Positions 19,028-28,924 are shown, counted from the stretch's first letter. The stretch is 64,000 nt of DNA from Actinoplanes sp. SE50/110 (GCF_900119315.1 NZ_LT827010.1:1844001-1908000), one strand, 5' to 3'. Translations and numbers: made by a program. Notes: a model not told the origin generated them from the letters alone.

Positions 19028-19067
19028 GTGGTGGATCATGCTCGGCGGGCTGCGTTTGCTCCACCAC
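19028..19067. repeat. Inverted repeat GTGGTGGA / TCCACCAC
   Basis: Perfect 8-bp arms (19028-19035, 19060-19067) separated by 24 bp. The arms contain the GTGG core. It lies about 55 bp upstream of the mraZ -35. Confidence 0.5.
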
Positions 19068-19120
19068 CTGTGAACTGGGATTACGTCCGCGAAAAGGGCT
19101 CGCGAGCGGTTGCTTTCGGG

Positions 19121-19160
19121 TTGCAGGTGGAGGGAAGTGGAGTAGAGTGGGGCCCAGTGG
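19121..19160 (+). promoter_or_regulatory. mraZ promoter overlapped by four phased MraZ boxes
   Basis: GTGG starts at 19127, 19137, 19147 and 19157, exactly one helical turn apart. A promoter pair TTGCAG (19121-19126) and TAGAGT (19143-19148), spacer 16, is covered by the array. MraZ of other bacteria binds tandem G-rich boxes at about 10-bp spacing in its own promoter and represses the cluster, so autorepression is likely here. Confidence 0.72.
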
Positions 19161-19276
19161 CAGGACCGAGGAACCGAAACCCTGGGACTCGAACCGCGGA
19201 GCCTGCCGGCCCGAGTTGACAGACGGTCCGCTCCCTCCGCGAAGGGACGGTCGTCCCGGCAAAGGGGTGGGGGCCG

Positions 19277-19708
19277 ATGTTCCTCGGCACGCACACCCCT
19301 CGGCTGGACGAGAAGGGCCGGCTGATCCTCCCGGCGAAGTTCCGCGACGAGCTGGCGGGAGGTGTCGTGATCACGAAAGGGCAGGAGCGCTGTCTGTACG
19401 TGTTCCCGATGCCGGAGTTCCAGCGGATCGCCGGCCAGCTGCGTGAGGCGCCGGTGACGAACAAGGCCGCCCGGGCTTACAGCCGGGTGTTCTTCGCCAG
19501 CGCGCACGACGAGGTCCCCGACAAACAGGGCCGGGTCACCATCCCCACGCATCTGCGGGAGTACGCGAGTCTCGGCCGGGATCTCGTGGTGATCGGGGCC
19601 AGCACCAGGGTCGAGATCTGGGACCGGCAGTCCTGGGACGACTACCTCTCGGCGAGCGAGGAAGACTTCGCCGACATCCAGGAGGGGGTGCTGCCCGGCG
19701 GACTGTAG
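19277..19708 (+). CDS. mraZ: Transcriptional regulator MraZ
   Basis: 143 residues, two SpoVT/AbrB-like DNA-binding repeats: [20 protein letters not shown] at the start and [16 protein letters not shown] near residues 80-95. It forms ring-like oligomers that bind the direct repeats before its own gene. First gene of the division and cell wall cluster; ATG preceded by a G-rich ribosome binding site. A 249-bp gap separates it from rsmH. Confidence 0.96.
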   Translation: MFLGTHTPRLDEKGRLILPAKFRDELAGGVVITKGQERCLYVFPMPEFQRIAGQLREAPVTNKAARAYSRVFFASAHDEVPDKQGRVTIPTHLREYASLGRDLVVIGASTRVEIWDRQSWDDYLSASEEDFADIQEGVLPGGL

Positions 19709-19789
19709 GGCGTGGCACTCGGTGGGCCGCTGGGAGTGCGGCCCGGACGCCACTGCTGCCGTACTGCGAGATCTCCAGCCGCTCCCGCT

Positions 19790-19815
19790 CCTGGCGCCTC
19801 TTCCCCGGCGCCAGG
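19790..19815 (+). promoter_or_regulatory. Hairpin in the mraZ-rsmH gap
   Basis: CCTGGCGCC (19790-19798) and GGCGCCAGG (19807-19815) pair perfectly around an 8-base pyrimidine loop. It may be an attenuator or processing site; no U-tract. The gap also has the direct repeat CGGTACGGAT twice (about 19872 and 19896). Confidence 0.45.
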
Positions 19816-19957
19816 CGCGTGTCCCCAGCCGGCGCCAGCCGGCGCGGGATGCGAGCGGATGGGGATCTGGCGGTACGGATGCGCGGCCGGGCCGGTACGG
19901 ATCAGCAGGGCACGGCAACACGGCAACGAACCGAGTGGAACGCGAGCGGGTGGGTCA

Positions 19958-21040
19958 ATGGGGGTCGACATGGGGGAGCCGCGCGGCGCGCACGTTCCGG
20001 TGCTGCTGGAACGCTGCCTCGAGCTGCTCGGTCCGGCTCTGGCCCGGCCCGGCGCGGTGCACGTCGACTTCACGCTGGGTCTGGGCGGGCACGCCGAGGC
20101 GGTGCTGGAGCGGTTCCCGGAGGCGGTCCTGATCGGACTCGACCGGGACACCGAGGCGCTCGCCCACTCGCGGCACCGGCTGGCCCGGTTCGCCGAGCGG
20201 ATCCATCTGGTGCACGCGGTCTACCACGAGCTGCCCCGGGTGCTCGACGAGCTCGACATCCCGGCGATCGACAGCGGACTCTTCGACCTGGGCGTGTCCT
20301 CGCTGCAGCTGGACGAGGCGGACCGCGGTTTCGCGTACGCGCAGGACGCCCCGCTGGACATGCGGATGGACCAGTCGCGGGGGATCACCGCCGAAGAGGT
20401 CGTCAACACGTACGAGCCGGGCGAGCTGGTGCGGATCCTTCGGCAGTACGGCGAGGAGAAGTTCGCGCCACGGGTGGTCAGCGCGATCGTGCGGGAGCGG
20501 CAGAAGGCGCGGATCGTCTCCACGGCCCGGCTGGCGGAGCTGATCAAAGACGCTATCCCGGCCGCCGCGCGGCGAACGGGTGGAAATCCCGCGAAAAGGT
20601 CATTCCAAGCACTACGCATTGAGGTCAACGGCGAGCTGGATGTGCTCGAGTCCGCGATTCCCGCGGCTTTGGACGTCTTGTCGCCCGGCGGGCGACTTGT
20701 GGTGATGAGTTATCAATCTCTGGAGGACCGGATCGTCAAGCGGGCGCTCACCGCGAGAGCGCGCAGCACCGGGCCGATCGACCTGCCGGTCGAGCTGCCC
20801 GGGACGGGTCCGACGCTGCGGCTGCTGACCAGGGGGTCGGAGTTGCCCAGCGAGGCGGAGGTGGCGGAGAACCCGCGGGCGGCTTCGGTGAAGCTGCGCG
20901 CGGTGGAACGGATCGAACTGGGTAAGACGGCGAACCAGCCGGGCGGGGCCGGCCGCGAACGGCCCCGGATGGTCGCCGAGCACGGGGGACAAGGGCGGCG
21001 ACGCCCGGGGCTGAACCAGGAGGGGGAGGGGAAAGCATGA
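19958..21040 (+). CDS. rsmH: 16S rRNA (cytosine-1402 N4) methyltransferase RsmH
   Basis: 360 residues from ATG 19958 (ATG 19970 is an alternative). [14 protein letters not shown], the SAM motif [38 protein letters not shown] and [13 protein letters not shown], all RsmH hallmarks, are present. It modifies the decoding centre of 16S rRNA with SAM. The longer open frame back to 19712 is a low-complexity run across the repeat-bearing gap and is left out. Its stop overlaps the next start (ATGA). Confidence 0.95.
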   Translation: MGVDMGEPRGAHVPVLLERCLELLGPALARPGAVHVDFTLGLGGHAEAVLERFPEAVLIGLDRDTEALAHSRHRLARFAERIHLVHAVYHELPRVLDELDIPAIDSGLFDLGVSSLQLDEADRGFAYAQDAPLDMRMDQSRGITAEEVVNTYEPGELVRILRQYGEEKFAPRVVSAIVRERQKARIVSTARLAELIKDAIPAAARRTGGNPAKRSFQALRIEVNGELDVLESAIPAALDVLSPGGRLVVMSYQSLEDRIVKRALTARARSTGPIDLPVELPGTGPTLRLLTRGSELPSEAEVAENPRAASVKLRAVERIELGKTANQPGGAGRERPRMVAEHGGQGRRRPGLNQEGEGKA

Positions 21041-22236
21041 GCGAGCGAGAGGCGCCGCGGTCGGGGGGCCGTGCGGCGCAGCCGCGCTCCACTGCCGGGG
21101 AGCGCGCACGCGGAGCCGGCCGCGACACCCGGACCGGGGGAACCGGCGCCCGGGGGGCGCGCCAGACCTCCCGGCAGAACGACACGCGCGCGACGGCCGA
21201 CGTGACCGGGCGCCCGGCGGACGCCCGCCGCGCCGGCATCGACCGGGACGCGGAGGCGACCACGCGCCGCGCGGCTGTCAAGCCGGAGGCGCGGGCGACG
21301 AGCCGTCGGGCGGCTGTGGAGGCGGAGGCGCGGGCGACGACCCGTCGGGCGGCTGTGGAGCCGGAGGCGCGGGCGACCACGCGCCGCGCCGGGGGTGAGC
21401 GGGCGGCGCAGCCCGGTGCTCGCCGGGCCGGGAGTGGGCGCGGGGCGACGGGCGGCACGCGCGGGTCCGGGATCGGGCGCGGCGAGCCGGTGACGGCCGG
21501 GTTGATGGTCGAGGGGACGGCGGCGAAGCGGCTGGACACCGTCGAGGTGGCCGCTCCGGCGCTGCCGCGGCTGCGGGTCGCGCCGCCGCTGCCGATCCGG
21601 GCGCCGCGGCCGACCTTCGCGGCCGGGCTGATCGTGCTCGTGCTGGTGGGGGTGGTCGGCATCCTGCTGATCAACACGAAGACCATGGAGCAGTCGTTCC
21701 AGCTGAACGCGCTCCGCAAGAACCAGACCGCGCTCGACGAGCAGCAGCAGGAGCTGGAGCAGCAGCTGATCCAGGCGTCCAGCCCCGGCAATCTGGCGGT
21801 CGCCGCGCGCAAGCTGGGCCTGGTGCCGGCCGACAACCCGGCGATGATCCGGCTGCCGGACGGCAAGATCATCCGGACACCGACGCCGGGTAGGGGTGCG
21901 GTTTCGGTGACCGCCCAGCAGCCGTCGACCGGCAGCACCGGCCACGGCGCCGCCGGCCAGGCCGCGACGGGTCAGGCCGCGGCCGGCCAGGCCGCGACCG
22001 GCCAGGGCACGACGGGCCAGGGCACGACGGGCCAGGGCACGACGGGCCAGGGCACCACCGGCCAGGCCGCGACCGGCCAGGGCACCACCGGCCAGGCCGC
22101 GACCGGCCAGGGCACGACGGGTCAGGGCACCACCGGCCAGGCCGCGACCGGCCAGAACGCGACCGGGCAGGGCACCACCGCACAGAACGCCGGGCAGGCC
22201 GGCGCCGGTCAGAACGTAGTGGGAACGGGGCAGTAA
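21037..22236 (+). CDS. ftsL: FtsL-like septal protein with repeat-rich tails
   Basis: 399 residues. One membrane helix (about residues 193-212, [19 protein letters not shown]) is followed by a leucine/glutamine-rich coiled coil ([20 protein letters not shown]) and the [17 protein letters not shown] segment typical of FtsL. The about 190-residue cytoplasmic part is basic and has four [17 protein letters not shown] repeats; the outer tail has about 18 five-residue TGQxx repeats. FtsL bridges FtsQ/FtsB and FtsW/FtsI in the divisome. Identity rests on position and topology more than on sequence. Confidence 0.8.
   Translation: MSEREAPRSGGRAAQPRSTAGERARGAGRDTRTGGTGARGARQTSRQNDTRATADVTGRPADARRAGIDRDAEATTRRAAVKPEARATSRRAAVEAEARATTRRAAVEPEARATTRRAGGERAAQPGARRAGSGRGATGGTRGSGIGRGEPVTAGLMVEGTAAKRLDTVEVAAPALPRLRVAPPLPIRAPRPTFAAGLIVLVLVGVVGILLINTKTMEQSFQLNALRKNQTALDEQQQELEQQLIQASSPGNLAVAARKLGLVPADNPAMIRLPDGKIIRTPTPGRGAVSVTAQQPSTGSTGHGAAGQAATGQAAAGQAATGQGTTGQGTTGQGTTGQGTTGQAATGQGTTGQAATGQGTTGQGTTGQAATGQNATGQGTTAQNAGQAGAGQNVVGTGQ
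21253..21402 (+). repeat. 39-bp tandem repeat in ftsL (cytoplasmic part)
   Basis: One 33-bp unit (21253-21285) and three 39-bp units (21286, 21325, 21364) encode (EAR)[10 protein letters not shown]. The product is strongly basic. Confidence 0.85.
21955..22180 (+). repeat. 15-bp tandem repeat at the 3' end of ftsL
   Basis: About 15-18 units encode TGQAA or TGQGT, ending in decayed copies (NATGQ, TAQNA). Copy-number change by slippage would alter the outer tail in steps of five residues without a frameshift. Confidence 0.88.
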
Positions 22237-22239
22237 GCC

Positions 22240-24855
22240 GTGTCGCCGCGAGCCGACGACGAGACACCGCGCCGGGGCACTCCGCCCCGGCGCGGTGCGT
22301 CACGTGCCGTCCCCGCCGAGGGGACGGACGAGCAGCCGGAGCGCGCCGACCGGCGCGGGTTCTCCAGCATCGGGGAGGCCCGGGCCTACACGCCCCGCGG
22401 CCGCACCGTGGCCGAGCGCGGGCGCACCCCGCGGACCGGCCGCACCGCCGACCCGTTCCGCCCGGCGCTGCAGGTGGTCGAGGGTGGCGAGGGTGGCCCG
22501 CGCACCCGGCAGCGCGCCGCCCGCCCGGCCGGGGAGCCGGCCGGCGGCCGGAACTCCCGCGAGCCGGCCCCCGGCACCGAGAGACGATCGCCTCGGGAAC
22601 GCGCCGGGAACGCTGAGCCCCGGGAACGCGCCGGGAACGCTGAGCCCCGGCAACGCGCCGGGAACGCTGAGCCTCGGGAACGCGCCGGGAGTGATGAGCC
22701 CCGGGGGCGCGTAGGAAACGGTGAGCCCCGGGAGCGCGCCGACAACCGCGCGCCCCGGGAGCGCGCCGGGAAGCGTGACCCCCGCGAGGCCGCCCGGGAA
22801 CGCGCGGCGAAACGCGACCCGCGCGAGACCGGCCGCGAGCGCGGCGAGAAGCGTGACCCCCGGGAGATGGCCCGCGAGCGGGCGGAGCGGCGCGACCCCC
22901 GGCCGGCCCGCGAGGCCGCGCCGGCCCGGCGGGACGGGCGCGACGGGGCGCGTGCCCCCAGGGCGCGTCAGGCCTCCGCGGACGAGCCCCGCTCACGGCG
23001 TACCGCCGATCCGGAAGCCGGGGCACGACGGCGGGTGACCGGCGGAAGCGGTCCGGGCCGGGAGCCGGCGCGCCGGCTCCGGCCGGTGCCCGCCGAGCCG
23101 CCGAAGCTCGCCAACAGCACACGGCGGCTGCGGCTGGGCACGATCCTGGCGCTGTCGCTGTTCACCATGATCGGCATCCGGCTGGTGGTGCTGCAGGTGG
23201 CGACCTCGCCGGCCGAGGTGGACAAGCTGGTCGATCTGCGCAACGACCGGATGCATTCGATCAAGCTGCCGGCCGCGCGGGGCAGCATCCTGGACCGGGA
23301 CGGCAACATCCTGGCGAACAGCGTCGAGGCGCGCTACATCTTCGCCGACCCGAGCAATCCCCGGCTGCAGAACGACATCCCGGGTACGGCGGCGGCGCTG
23401 GCCAGGCTGCTCGGCGTGCCGGCCTCCAAACTGGCCGCGAGCATGCAGCCGAAGATGGTCGACGGAAAGGCGTCGCAGTTCAGCTACCTGGCCCGGGGCG
23501 TCGACGTGTCGGTGGCCAACCAGATCGAGGCGCTGAAGAAGCCGGGCATCTACACGCACGCCGACGAGCGGCGTGAGCTGCCCGGCAAGGACCTGGCGGC
23601 GAACCTGATCGGGTTCATCGGCGACGATCAGCACGGTCTGGAGGGACTGGAGGCGCGCTACGACGACCTGCTGCACGGCACCGACGGGATGTGGGTCTTC
23701 GAGTCCGGCAAGGGCAAGCTGGACGGTCCGATCGCCGGCGGGTACCAGCAGGAGACGCCGGCCAAGCCGGGTGGCTCGCTGCAGCTGACGATCAACAGCT
23801 TCACCCAGTGGAACGCGCAGCACATCCTGGACGCCGAGGCGGAGCGCAACCACGCCACGGTGGCCGGCGCGGTGGTCCTGGACGTCAAGACCGGGGAGAT
23901 CCTGGCCCAGGCCAGCTATCCGTACTACAACGCGGCCAAGGCGCTGGAGTACCAGCCGTCCGACCGGATCGACGTGCCCACCGCGGTGGTCACCGACCCG
24001 GGCTCCACGCACAAGGCGTTCGTCATCGGGGCGGCCCTGCAGGAGGGTCTGATCACCCCGGACTCGACGGTGGAGGTCGCGCCGGCGATCGTCGAGGGCG
24101 GCAAGACGTTCAACGACAGCCACGTCCAGCCCAAGGGCAGCAGGCTGACCATCGCCGGGATCCTCGCCTACTCGTCCAACGTGGGCACGATCCAGATCGG
24201 CAGCCGGCTGGGCAAGGACAAGATCTACGAGTACCAGCAGAAGTTCGGGCTCGGGAAGGCGACCGGCGAGGGCATGCCCGGTGAGGCGCCCGGTGAGCTG
24301 CTGGCGCCGCAGAACTGGAGCGGGTCGGCGAAGGGGTCGGTGCCGATCGGGCACAGCGTCTCGGCCACCCTGGTGCAGATGGCGGCCGGGTACGGCGCGA
24401 TCGCCAACGACGGCGTGTACATCCAGCCGCACCTGATCAAGGCGACGGTGTCCGGAACCGATCACACGACGACCCCGGCGCCGGCGCCCGAGACGCACCG
24501 GGTGCTGGACGCCAAGATCGCCGCGGAGCTGCGCACGCTGATGGAGACGGTGGTCGAGGACAGCGAGGGCACCGGGGTGAAGGCCCAGGTGCCCGGTTAC
24601 CGGGTGGCCGGCAAGACCGGCACCGGCAAGATGGTCGTCGACGGCGAGTACACCAGCCACAACGCCAGCTCGTTCGTCGGGATGGCGCCGGCGGAGAACC
24701 CACGCTACGTGGTCGCGGTCGCGATGGACGTGGCTAAGGGCACCGGCGGTGAGGTGGCCGCTCCGGCGTTCGCCCAGATCATGTCGGACACGCTGCTGCG
24801 CAATTCGGTGCCGCCGTCCACGACGAAACCGCCGACTTTCAAGATCCATGGATGA
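22240..24855 (+). CDS. ftsI: Septal class B penicillin-binding protein (FtsI / PBP3)
   Basis: 871 residues, some 200-280 longer than usual. Residues 1-290 are an Arg/Pro/Glu-rich cytoplasmic tail with repeats; the membrane helix is about 296-316 (GTILALSLFTMIGIRLVVLQ); then the PBP dimerisation domain and transpeptidase. Active-site motifs: STHK with Ser589, SSN at 645-647, KTGTG from Lys792. It cross-links septal peptidoglycan with FtsW. The GTG start is three bases after the ftsL stop. The long tail is the odd feature. Confidence 0.95.
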   Translation: MSPRADDETPRRGTPPRRGASRAVPAEGTDEQPERADRRGFSSIGEARAYTPRGRTVAERGRTPRTGRTADPFRPALQVVEGGEGGPRTRQRAARPAGEPAGGRNSREPAPGTERRSPRERAGNAEPRERAGNAEPRQRAGNAEPRERAGSDEPRGRVGNGEPRERADNRAPRERAGKRDPREAARERAAKRDPRETGRERGEKRDPREMARERAERRDPRPAREAAPARRDGRDGARAPRARQASADEPRSRRTADPEAGARRRVTGGSGPGREPARRLRPVPAEPPKLANSTRRLRLGTILALSLFTMIGIRLVVLQVATSPAEVDKLVDLRNDRMHSIKLPAARGSILDRDGNILANSVEARYIFADPSNPRLQNDIPGTAAALARLLGVPASKLAASMQPKMVDGKASQFSYLARGVDVSVANQIEALKKPGIYTHADERRELPGKDLAANLIGFIGDDQHGLEGLEARYDDLLHGTDGMWVFESGKGKLDGPIAGGYQQETPAKPGGSLQLTINSFTQWNAQHILDAEAERNHATVAGAVVLDVKTGEILAQASYPYYNAAKALEYQPSDRIDVPTAVVTDPGSTHKAFVIGAALQEGLITPDSTVEVAPAIVEGGKTFNDSHVQPKGSRLTIAGILAYSSNVGTIQIGSRLGKDKIYEYQQKFGLGKATGEGMPGEAPGELLAPQNWSGSAKGSVPIGHSVSATLVQMAAGYGAIANDGVYIQPHLIKATVSGTDHTTTPAPAPETHRVLDAKIAAELRTLMETVVEDSEGTGVKAQVPGYRVAGKTGTGKMVVDGEYTSHNASSFVGMAPAENPRYVVAVAMDVAKGTGGEVAAPAFAQIMSDTLLRNSVPPSTTKPPTFKIHG
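22594..22899 (+). repeat. 27-bp and 39-bp tandem repeats in ftsI
   Basis: Seven 27-bp units (22594-22782) encode RERAGNAEP-like nonapeptides. Three 39-bp units (22783-22899) then encode REAARERAAKRDP-like 13-mers. The series changes gradually from Asn/Glu- to Lys/Arg/Asp-rich, as in repeats that decay with distance. Confidence 0.88.
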
Positions 24856-24872
24856 AGCCGGGCCGGATGGCG

Positions 24873-24904
24873 TTGACAGGAACACCTGGCCTACCGGGTA
24901 GGGT
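24873..24904 (+). promoter_or_regulatory. Candidate internal promoter for murE, leaderless
   Basis: TTGACA (24873-24878) and TAGGGT (24899-24904), spacer 20, with the GTG of murE 8 bases further on. The long spacer weakens it, but the -10 distance and lack of a ribosome binding site fit a leaderless transcript inside the cluster. Confidence 0.5.
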
Positions 24905-24912
24905 CTGACGCC

Positions 24913-26415
24913 GTGTCCGGCATTCCCCGACCCGAGACCGTCGCACCGCTCCCCCTCACGCGGCTCGCTGAGCTGCTGAGGGCAACGCTGCACGGTGGTG
25001 ACATCGATGTCACCGGGGTCACTCACAGTAGTGGCGCGGTGCGCCCAGGTGATCTGTACGCGGCGCTGCCCGGCGCGAACCGGCACGGCGCCGAGTTCGT
25101 CGACGCGGCGGCCTCAGCCGGCGCGGCGGCCGTGCTGACCGATCCGGCCGGGCGGGACGCCGCGCTCGCCGCCGGGTTGCCGGTGCTGACGGTCGACGAC
25201 CCCCGAGCGGTGCTCGGTGCGGCCGCCGCGGCGATCTACGGCGAGCCGTCCCGGCGGCTCACCATGATCGGCATCACCGGGACGGCCGGGAAGACCTCGA
25301 CGTCGTACCTGGTGGAGGCCGGCCTGCGGGCCGCCGGGCGGGTGACCGGGCTGGTCGGCACGGTGGAGACCCGGCTCGGCGACTTCACCGTGAAGAGCGT
25401 GCGGACCACTCCGGAGGCCACCGACCTGCAGGCGATCCTGGCGGTCGGGGTGGAGCGCGGGGTCTCCGCGGTGGTGATGGAGGTGTCCAGCCACGCCCTG
25501 GTGATGGGGCGGGCGGACGGCATCCGGTTCGCCGCGTCCGGCTACACCAACTTCGGTCAGGACCACCTGGACTTCCATCCGACGTCGGAGGAGTACTTCG
25601 CGGCCAAGGCCCGGCTCTTCGACGGCCGGTCCGCGGTCGGCGTGCTCAACCGGGACGACGCTGCGGTGATGTCGCTCGCCACCCCGGAAACGGTGACCTA
25701 TTCCGCGGCCGGGGACGAATCCGCCACGTGGTGGGCCTCCGATGTCCGCCCGTCCGCGTTCGGTCAGCTCTTCACCGCCCACGGCCCGGACGGCGTGACG
25801 GTCGAGACGGGTGTGGCGCTGCCCGGCCTGCACAACGTCGCCAACGCGCTGCTGGCCATCGCGCTGCTGGTCGCGACCGGCATCGATCCGCGGGTGGCCG
25901 GCGCCGGCGTGCGGGACTGCCGGGGCGTGCCCGGGCGGCTGGAACAGGTTCCGGCGCAGAGCGGGATCCTCGGCGTGGTCGACTACGCGCACAAGCCGAA
26001 CGCGATCGTCGCCGCCCTGGCCGCGCTGCGTGACCTGGCCACCGCCCGCGGCGGCCGGCTGATCTGCGTGATCGGCGCCGGCGGTGACCGCGACAGGGGC
26101 AAGCGGCCGCTGATGGGCGAGGCGGCGGCCCGGGGCGCCGACCTGGTGATCGTCACGGACGACAACCCCCGGACCGAGGACCCCGCTTTCGTACGGGACG
26201 GGGTGCGCCGTGGCGCCGAGGACGCGCACGCCGGCAAGGTCGTCGAAGTGGCCGGGCGGCGGGCCGCGATCGTCGAGGCGGTCCGGCTGGCCGCCACCGG
26301 CGACGTGATCGCCGTGCTGGGCAAGGGCAACGAACAGGGCCAGGAGGTGAACGGCCAGGTGCTGCCGTTCGACGACCGGATCGAACTGGCCGCCGCACTG
26401 GAGGGCCGCGCATGA
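24913..26415 (+). CDS. murE: UDP-MurNAc-L-Ala-D-Glu:meso-diaminopimelate ligase
   Basis: 500 residues. Mur ligase three-domain layout: N-terminal UDP-binding part, P-loop GITGTAGKTSTSYLVEAG (about residues 119-136), central SSHALVMGR and TNFGQDHLDFH, and C-terminal DDNPRTEDP. The DNPR motif marks specificity for meso-diaminopimelate rather than lysine, matching the expected wall chemistry. Cytoplasmic; adds the third residue of the stem peptide. Its TGA overlaps the ATG of murF. Confidence 0.97.
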   Translation: MSGIPRPETVAPLPLTRLAELLRATLHGGDIDVTGVTHSSGAVRPGDLYAALPGANRHGAEFVDAAASAGAAAVLTDPAGRDAALAAGLPVLTVDDPRAVLGAAAAAIYGEPSRRLTMIGITGTAGKTSTSYLVEAGLRAAGRVTGLVGTVETRLGDFTVKSVRTTPEATDLQAILAVGVERGVSAVVMEVSSHALVMGRADGIRFAASGYTNFGQDHLDFHPTSEEYFAAKARLFDGRSAVGVLNRDDAAVMSLATPETVTYSAAGDESATWWASDVRPSAFGQLFTAHGPDGVTVETGVALPGLHNVANALLAIALLVATGIDPRVAGAGVRDCRGVPGRLEQVPAQSGILGVVDYAHKPNAIVAALAALRDLATARGGRLICVIGAGGDRDRGKRPLMGEAAARGADLVIVTDDNPRTEDPAFVRDGVRRGAEDAHAGKVVEVAGRRAAIVEAVRLAATGDVIAVLGKGNEQGQEVNGQVLPFDDRIELAAALEGRA

Positions 26416-27803
26416 TCCCGATGACACTGGCCGAGATCGCCGCCGTGACCGGCGGCCACCTGGTCAACAGCGACGGCTCGGAGACGGTCACCGGCGGCGT
26501 GGAGTACGACTCCCGCCGGGTGGGCCCGGGCGGGCTGTTCGTGGCGTTCGCCGGGGAGAAGGCGGACGGGCACGACTTCGGCCCGAAGGTGGTCGCGGCC
26601 GGGGCGGCCGGGGTGCTCGGCACCCGGGACGCCGGCGCGCCCGGGGTGGTGGTCGAGGACCAGCTGGCCGCGCTCGCGAAGCTGGCCCACGAGGTGCTCA
26701 CCCGGCTGCCCGAGCTGACCGTGGTGGGCCTGACCGGCTCGTCCGGCAAGACCACCACCAAGGACTACCTGGGGCAGCTGCTGTCCCGGCTGGGGCCCAC
26801 CGTGGCGCCGGCCGGCTCGCTCAACAACGAGCTCGGCTTCCCGTACACGGTGCTGCAGGCCGGCCGGGAGACCCGGTTCCTGGTGCTGGAGATGGGCGCC
26901 CGGGGCATCGGGCACATCCGGTACCTGACCGGGATCGCCCGGCCGTCGATCGGCCTGGTGCTCAACGTGGGTGCCGCGCACCTCGGCGAGTTCGGCTCGA
27001 TCGAGGGCACCGCGCGGGCCAAGGGCGAGCTGGTCGAGGCGCTGCCGGCGGACGGGGTCGCGGTGCTCAACGCGGACGACCCGCTGGTCGCGGCGATGGC
27101 GTCGCGGACCGGGGCGCGGGTGCTGCGGGTCGGCGAGGCGGCCGACGCCGATCTGCGCGCCACGGGGGTCACGGTGGACTCGGCGGGGCGGGCGTCGTAC
27201 GTCCTCCATCATGGTCTTGAAGTGAGGAATGTCCGGCTCGGCGTGGCCGGGCGGCATCAGGTGGCGAACTCGCTGGCCGCCGCGGCGGCCGCGCTGACCG
27301 CCGGGATGCCGCTGGACGACCTGGCCACCGCGCTCGGCGAGGTGGGCATCGTCTCCGGGCGGCGGATGGACGTGATCGAGCGGCCGGACGGGGTGACGGT
27401 CGTCGACGACTCGTACAACGCCAATCCGTCGTCGACCGCGGCGGCGCTGCACGCGCTGGCCGCGATGGGCGCCGGGAAGCGCACCACCGCCGTGCTCGGC
27501 TACATGGCCGAGCTCGGCGAGCACGAGGTGTCCGGGCATGCCGAGGTCGGCCGGCTCGCCGCCGAACTGGGTGTGGACCGGCTGATCGCGGTGGCGGACA
27601 ACGCCCGCCCGATCCTGGACGGAGCCGCGGCGGCACCCGGGTGGCGGGGGACCGCCCTGTTCGCCGCCGACCAGGCCGCCGCCATCGAGATTCTGCAGTC
27701 CGACCTGCGCGCCGACGACGTCGTGCTGGTCAAGGGTTCCCGGTACCGCACATGGGACGTCGCCGACTGGCTGCGGCGCCCCGAGGAGGTTCAGCCCACG
27801 TGA
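26412..27803 (+). CDS. murF: UDP-MurNAc-tripeptide:D-Ala-D-Ala ligase
   Basis: 463 residues. [12 protein letters not shown] and [22 protein letters not shown] open the protein; the ATP loop is [15 protein letters not shown] (about residues 109-123), with [10 protein letters not shown] and [15 protein letters not shown] further on. It completes the UDP-MurNAc-pentapeptide by adding D-Ala-D-Ala. ATG overlaps the murE stop; its own stop overlaps the GTG of mraY, so murE-murF-mraY are translationally coupled. Confidence 0.97.
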   Translation: MIPMTLAEIAAVTGGHLVNSDGSETVTGGVEYDSRRVGPGGLFVAFAGEKADGHDFGPKVVAAGAAGVLGTRDAGAPGVVVEDQLAALAKLAHEVLTRLPELTVVGLTGSSGKTTTKDYLGQLLSRLGPTVAPAGSLNNELGFPYTVLQAGRETRFLVLEMGARGIGHIRYLTGIARPSIGLVLNVGAAHLGEFGSIEGTARAKGELVEALPADGVAVLNADDPLVAAMASRTGARVLRVGEAADADLRATGVTVDSAGRASYVLHHGLEVRNVRLGVAGRHQVANSLAAAAAALTAGMPLDDLATALGEVGIVSGRRMDVIERPDGVTVVDDSYNANPSSTAAALHALAAMGAGKRTTAVLGYMAELGEHEVSGHAEVGRLAAELGVDRLIAVADNARPILDGAAAAPGWRGTALFAADQAAAIEILQSDLRADDVVLVKGSRYRTWDVADWLRRPEEVQPT

Positions 27804-28915
27804 GGGCAGTCATCGTCGCGGCCGCGGTCGCCTTTCTCATCTCGCTCTTCGGCACCCCCATTGCCATCAAGGTCTTCTCGGCGCTCAAGGCCGGGCAGCC
27901 GATCCGCACCATCGGGCCGGCGACCCACATGGGCAAGAAGGGCACCCCGACCATGGGTGGCGTGGCGTTCATCCTCGCCACGGTCTTCGCGTACGTCGCC
28001 GGGCACCTCGCCCTGACCACGCTCCCGGACCGGCAGATCGCCCAGGAGCGGCCCACCATGACCGCCCTGGTGCTGCTGGGCCTGTTCGTCTTCTGCGGCG
28101 CGGTCGGCTTCCTGGACGACTTCCTGAAGGTCCGCAAGCGCAACTCGGACGGCCTGTCCGCCAAGGGCAAGCTGCTCGGCCAGTTGCTGGTCGGCACCGG
28201 GTTCGGGATCGCCGCGCTGTACTTCCCGAGCACCAACGGCGAAACCGTGGCCAGCGAGCACATCTCCTTCATCCGGGACGTGAGCTGGCTGGACGTCGGC
28301 AAGGTCGGCTCGGTGATGGTCTTCGTCTTCGTGATCATGGCGATGTCCAACGGGGTGAACCTGACCGACGGCCTGGACGGCCTGGCCACCGGCTCGTCGA
28401 TCCTGGTCCTCGGGGCGTACTCGCTGATCGGCTTCTGGCAGTACCGGCACTGGTGCGGTGACAACGACTACCGGCTCACCAACGAGCTCACCCAGACGCA
28501 CTGCTACCAGGTCCGGGACCCGCTGGAGATCGCGCTGATCGCGGCGGCCGCGGCCGCCGCGTGCGTCGGCTTCCTGTGGTGGAACACCAACCCGGCGCGG
28601 ATCTTCATGGGTGACACCGGGGCGCTCGGCCTGGGCGGCCTGATCGGCGGCCTCGCGGTGGCCACCCGGACCACGCTGCTCTCGGTGATCATCGGCGGCC
28701 TCTTCGTGATCATCACGATGTCCGTGGTGATCCAGATCATCTCGTTCAAGACCACCGGCAAGCGGGTCTTCCGGATGTCGCCGTTGCAGCACCATTTCGA
28801 GCTGGCCGGCTGGTCCGAGGTGAACATCGTGGTGCGGTTCTGGATCATCGCGGGCATCTGCGCCGCGATCGGCCTGGGGCTGTTCTACAGCGACCATCTC
28901 GCGGTGATGGGCTAA
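27800..28915 (+). CDS. mraY: Phospho-MurNAc-pentapeptide transferase MraY
   Basis: 371 residues, about ten membrane helices. Catalytic and signature motifs: [12 protein letters not shown] (Asp-Asp pair), [24 protein letters not shown] and [15 protein letters not shown]. It moves phospho-MurNAc-pentapeptide onto undecaprenyl phosphate to make lipid I. GTG 27800 overlaps the murF stop. In most actinobacteria murD comes next; here a perfect inverted repeat and then ftsW follow. Confidence 0.97.
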   Translation: MRAVIVAAAVAFLISLFGTPIAIKVFSALKAGQPIRTIGPATHMGKKGTPTMGGVAFILATVFAYVAGHLALTTLPDRQIAQERPTMTALVLLGLFVFCGAVGFLDDFLKVRKRNSDGLSAKGKLLGQLLVGTGFGIAALYFPSTNGETVASEHISFIRDVSWLDVGKVGSVMVFVFVIMAMSNGVNLTDGLDGLATGSSILVLGAYSLIGFWQYRHWCGDNDYRLTNELTQTHCYQVRDPLEIALIAAAAAAACVGFLWWNTNPARIFMGDTGALGLGGLIGGLAVATRTTLLSVIIGGLFVIITMSVVIQIISFKTTGKRVFRMSPLQHHFELAGWSEVNIVVRFWIIAGICAAIGLGLFYSDHLAVMG

Positions 28916-28924
28916 CTCTCAGGT

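Larger units (their letters stand above)
18590..19276 (+). other. Long G-rich non-coding region upstream of mraZ
   Basis: About 690 bp with no believable gene. Open frames here (for example minus-strand 18624-19262) give Pro/Arg-rich, low-complexity products with no ribosome binding site. The region is unusually rich in GTGG/GTGGAG words on both strands. It holds the mraZ promoter and phased boxes (19121-19160), an inverted group of GTGGAG words (18894-18939) and an inverted repeat (19028-19067). Confidence 0.7.

Noticed and set aside
18624..19262. 212-residue minus-strand frame upstream of mraZ
   Set aside because: Low-complexity Pro/Arg sequence, no ribosome binding site, overlaps the mraZ promoter.
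19712..19957. N-terminal extension of rsmH
   Set aside because: Reads through a hairpin and repeats with Pro/Arg-rich product; RsmH proteins begin near the chosen ATG.
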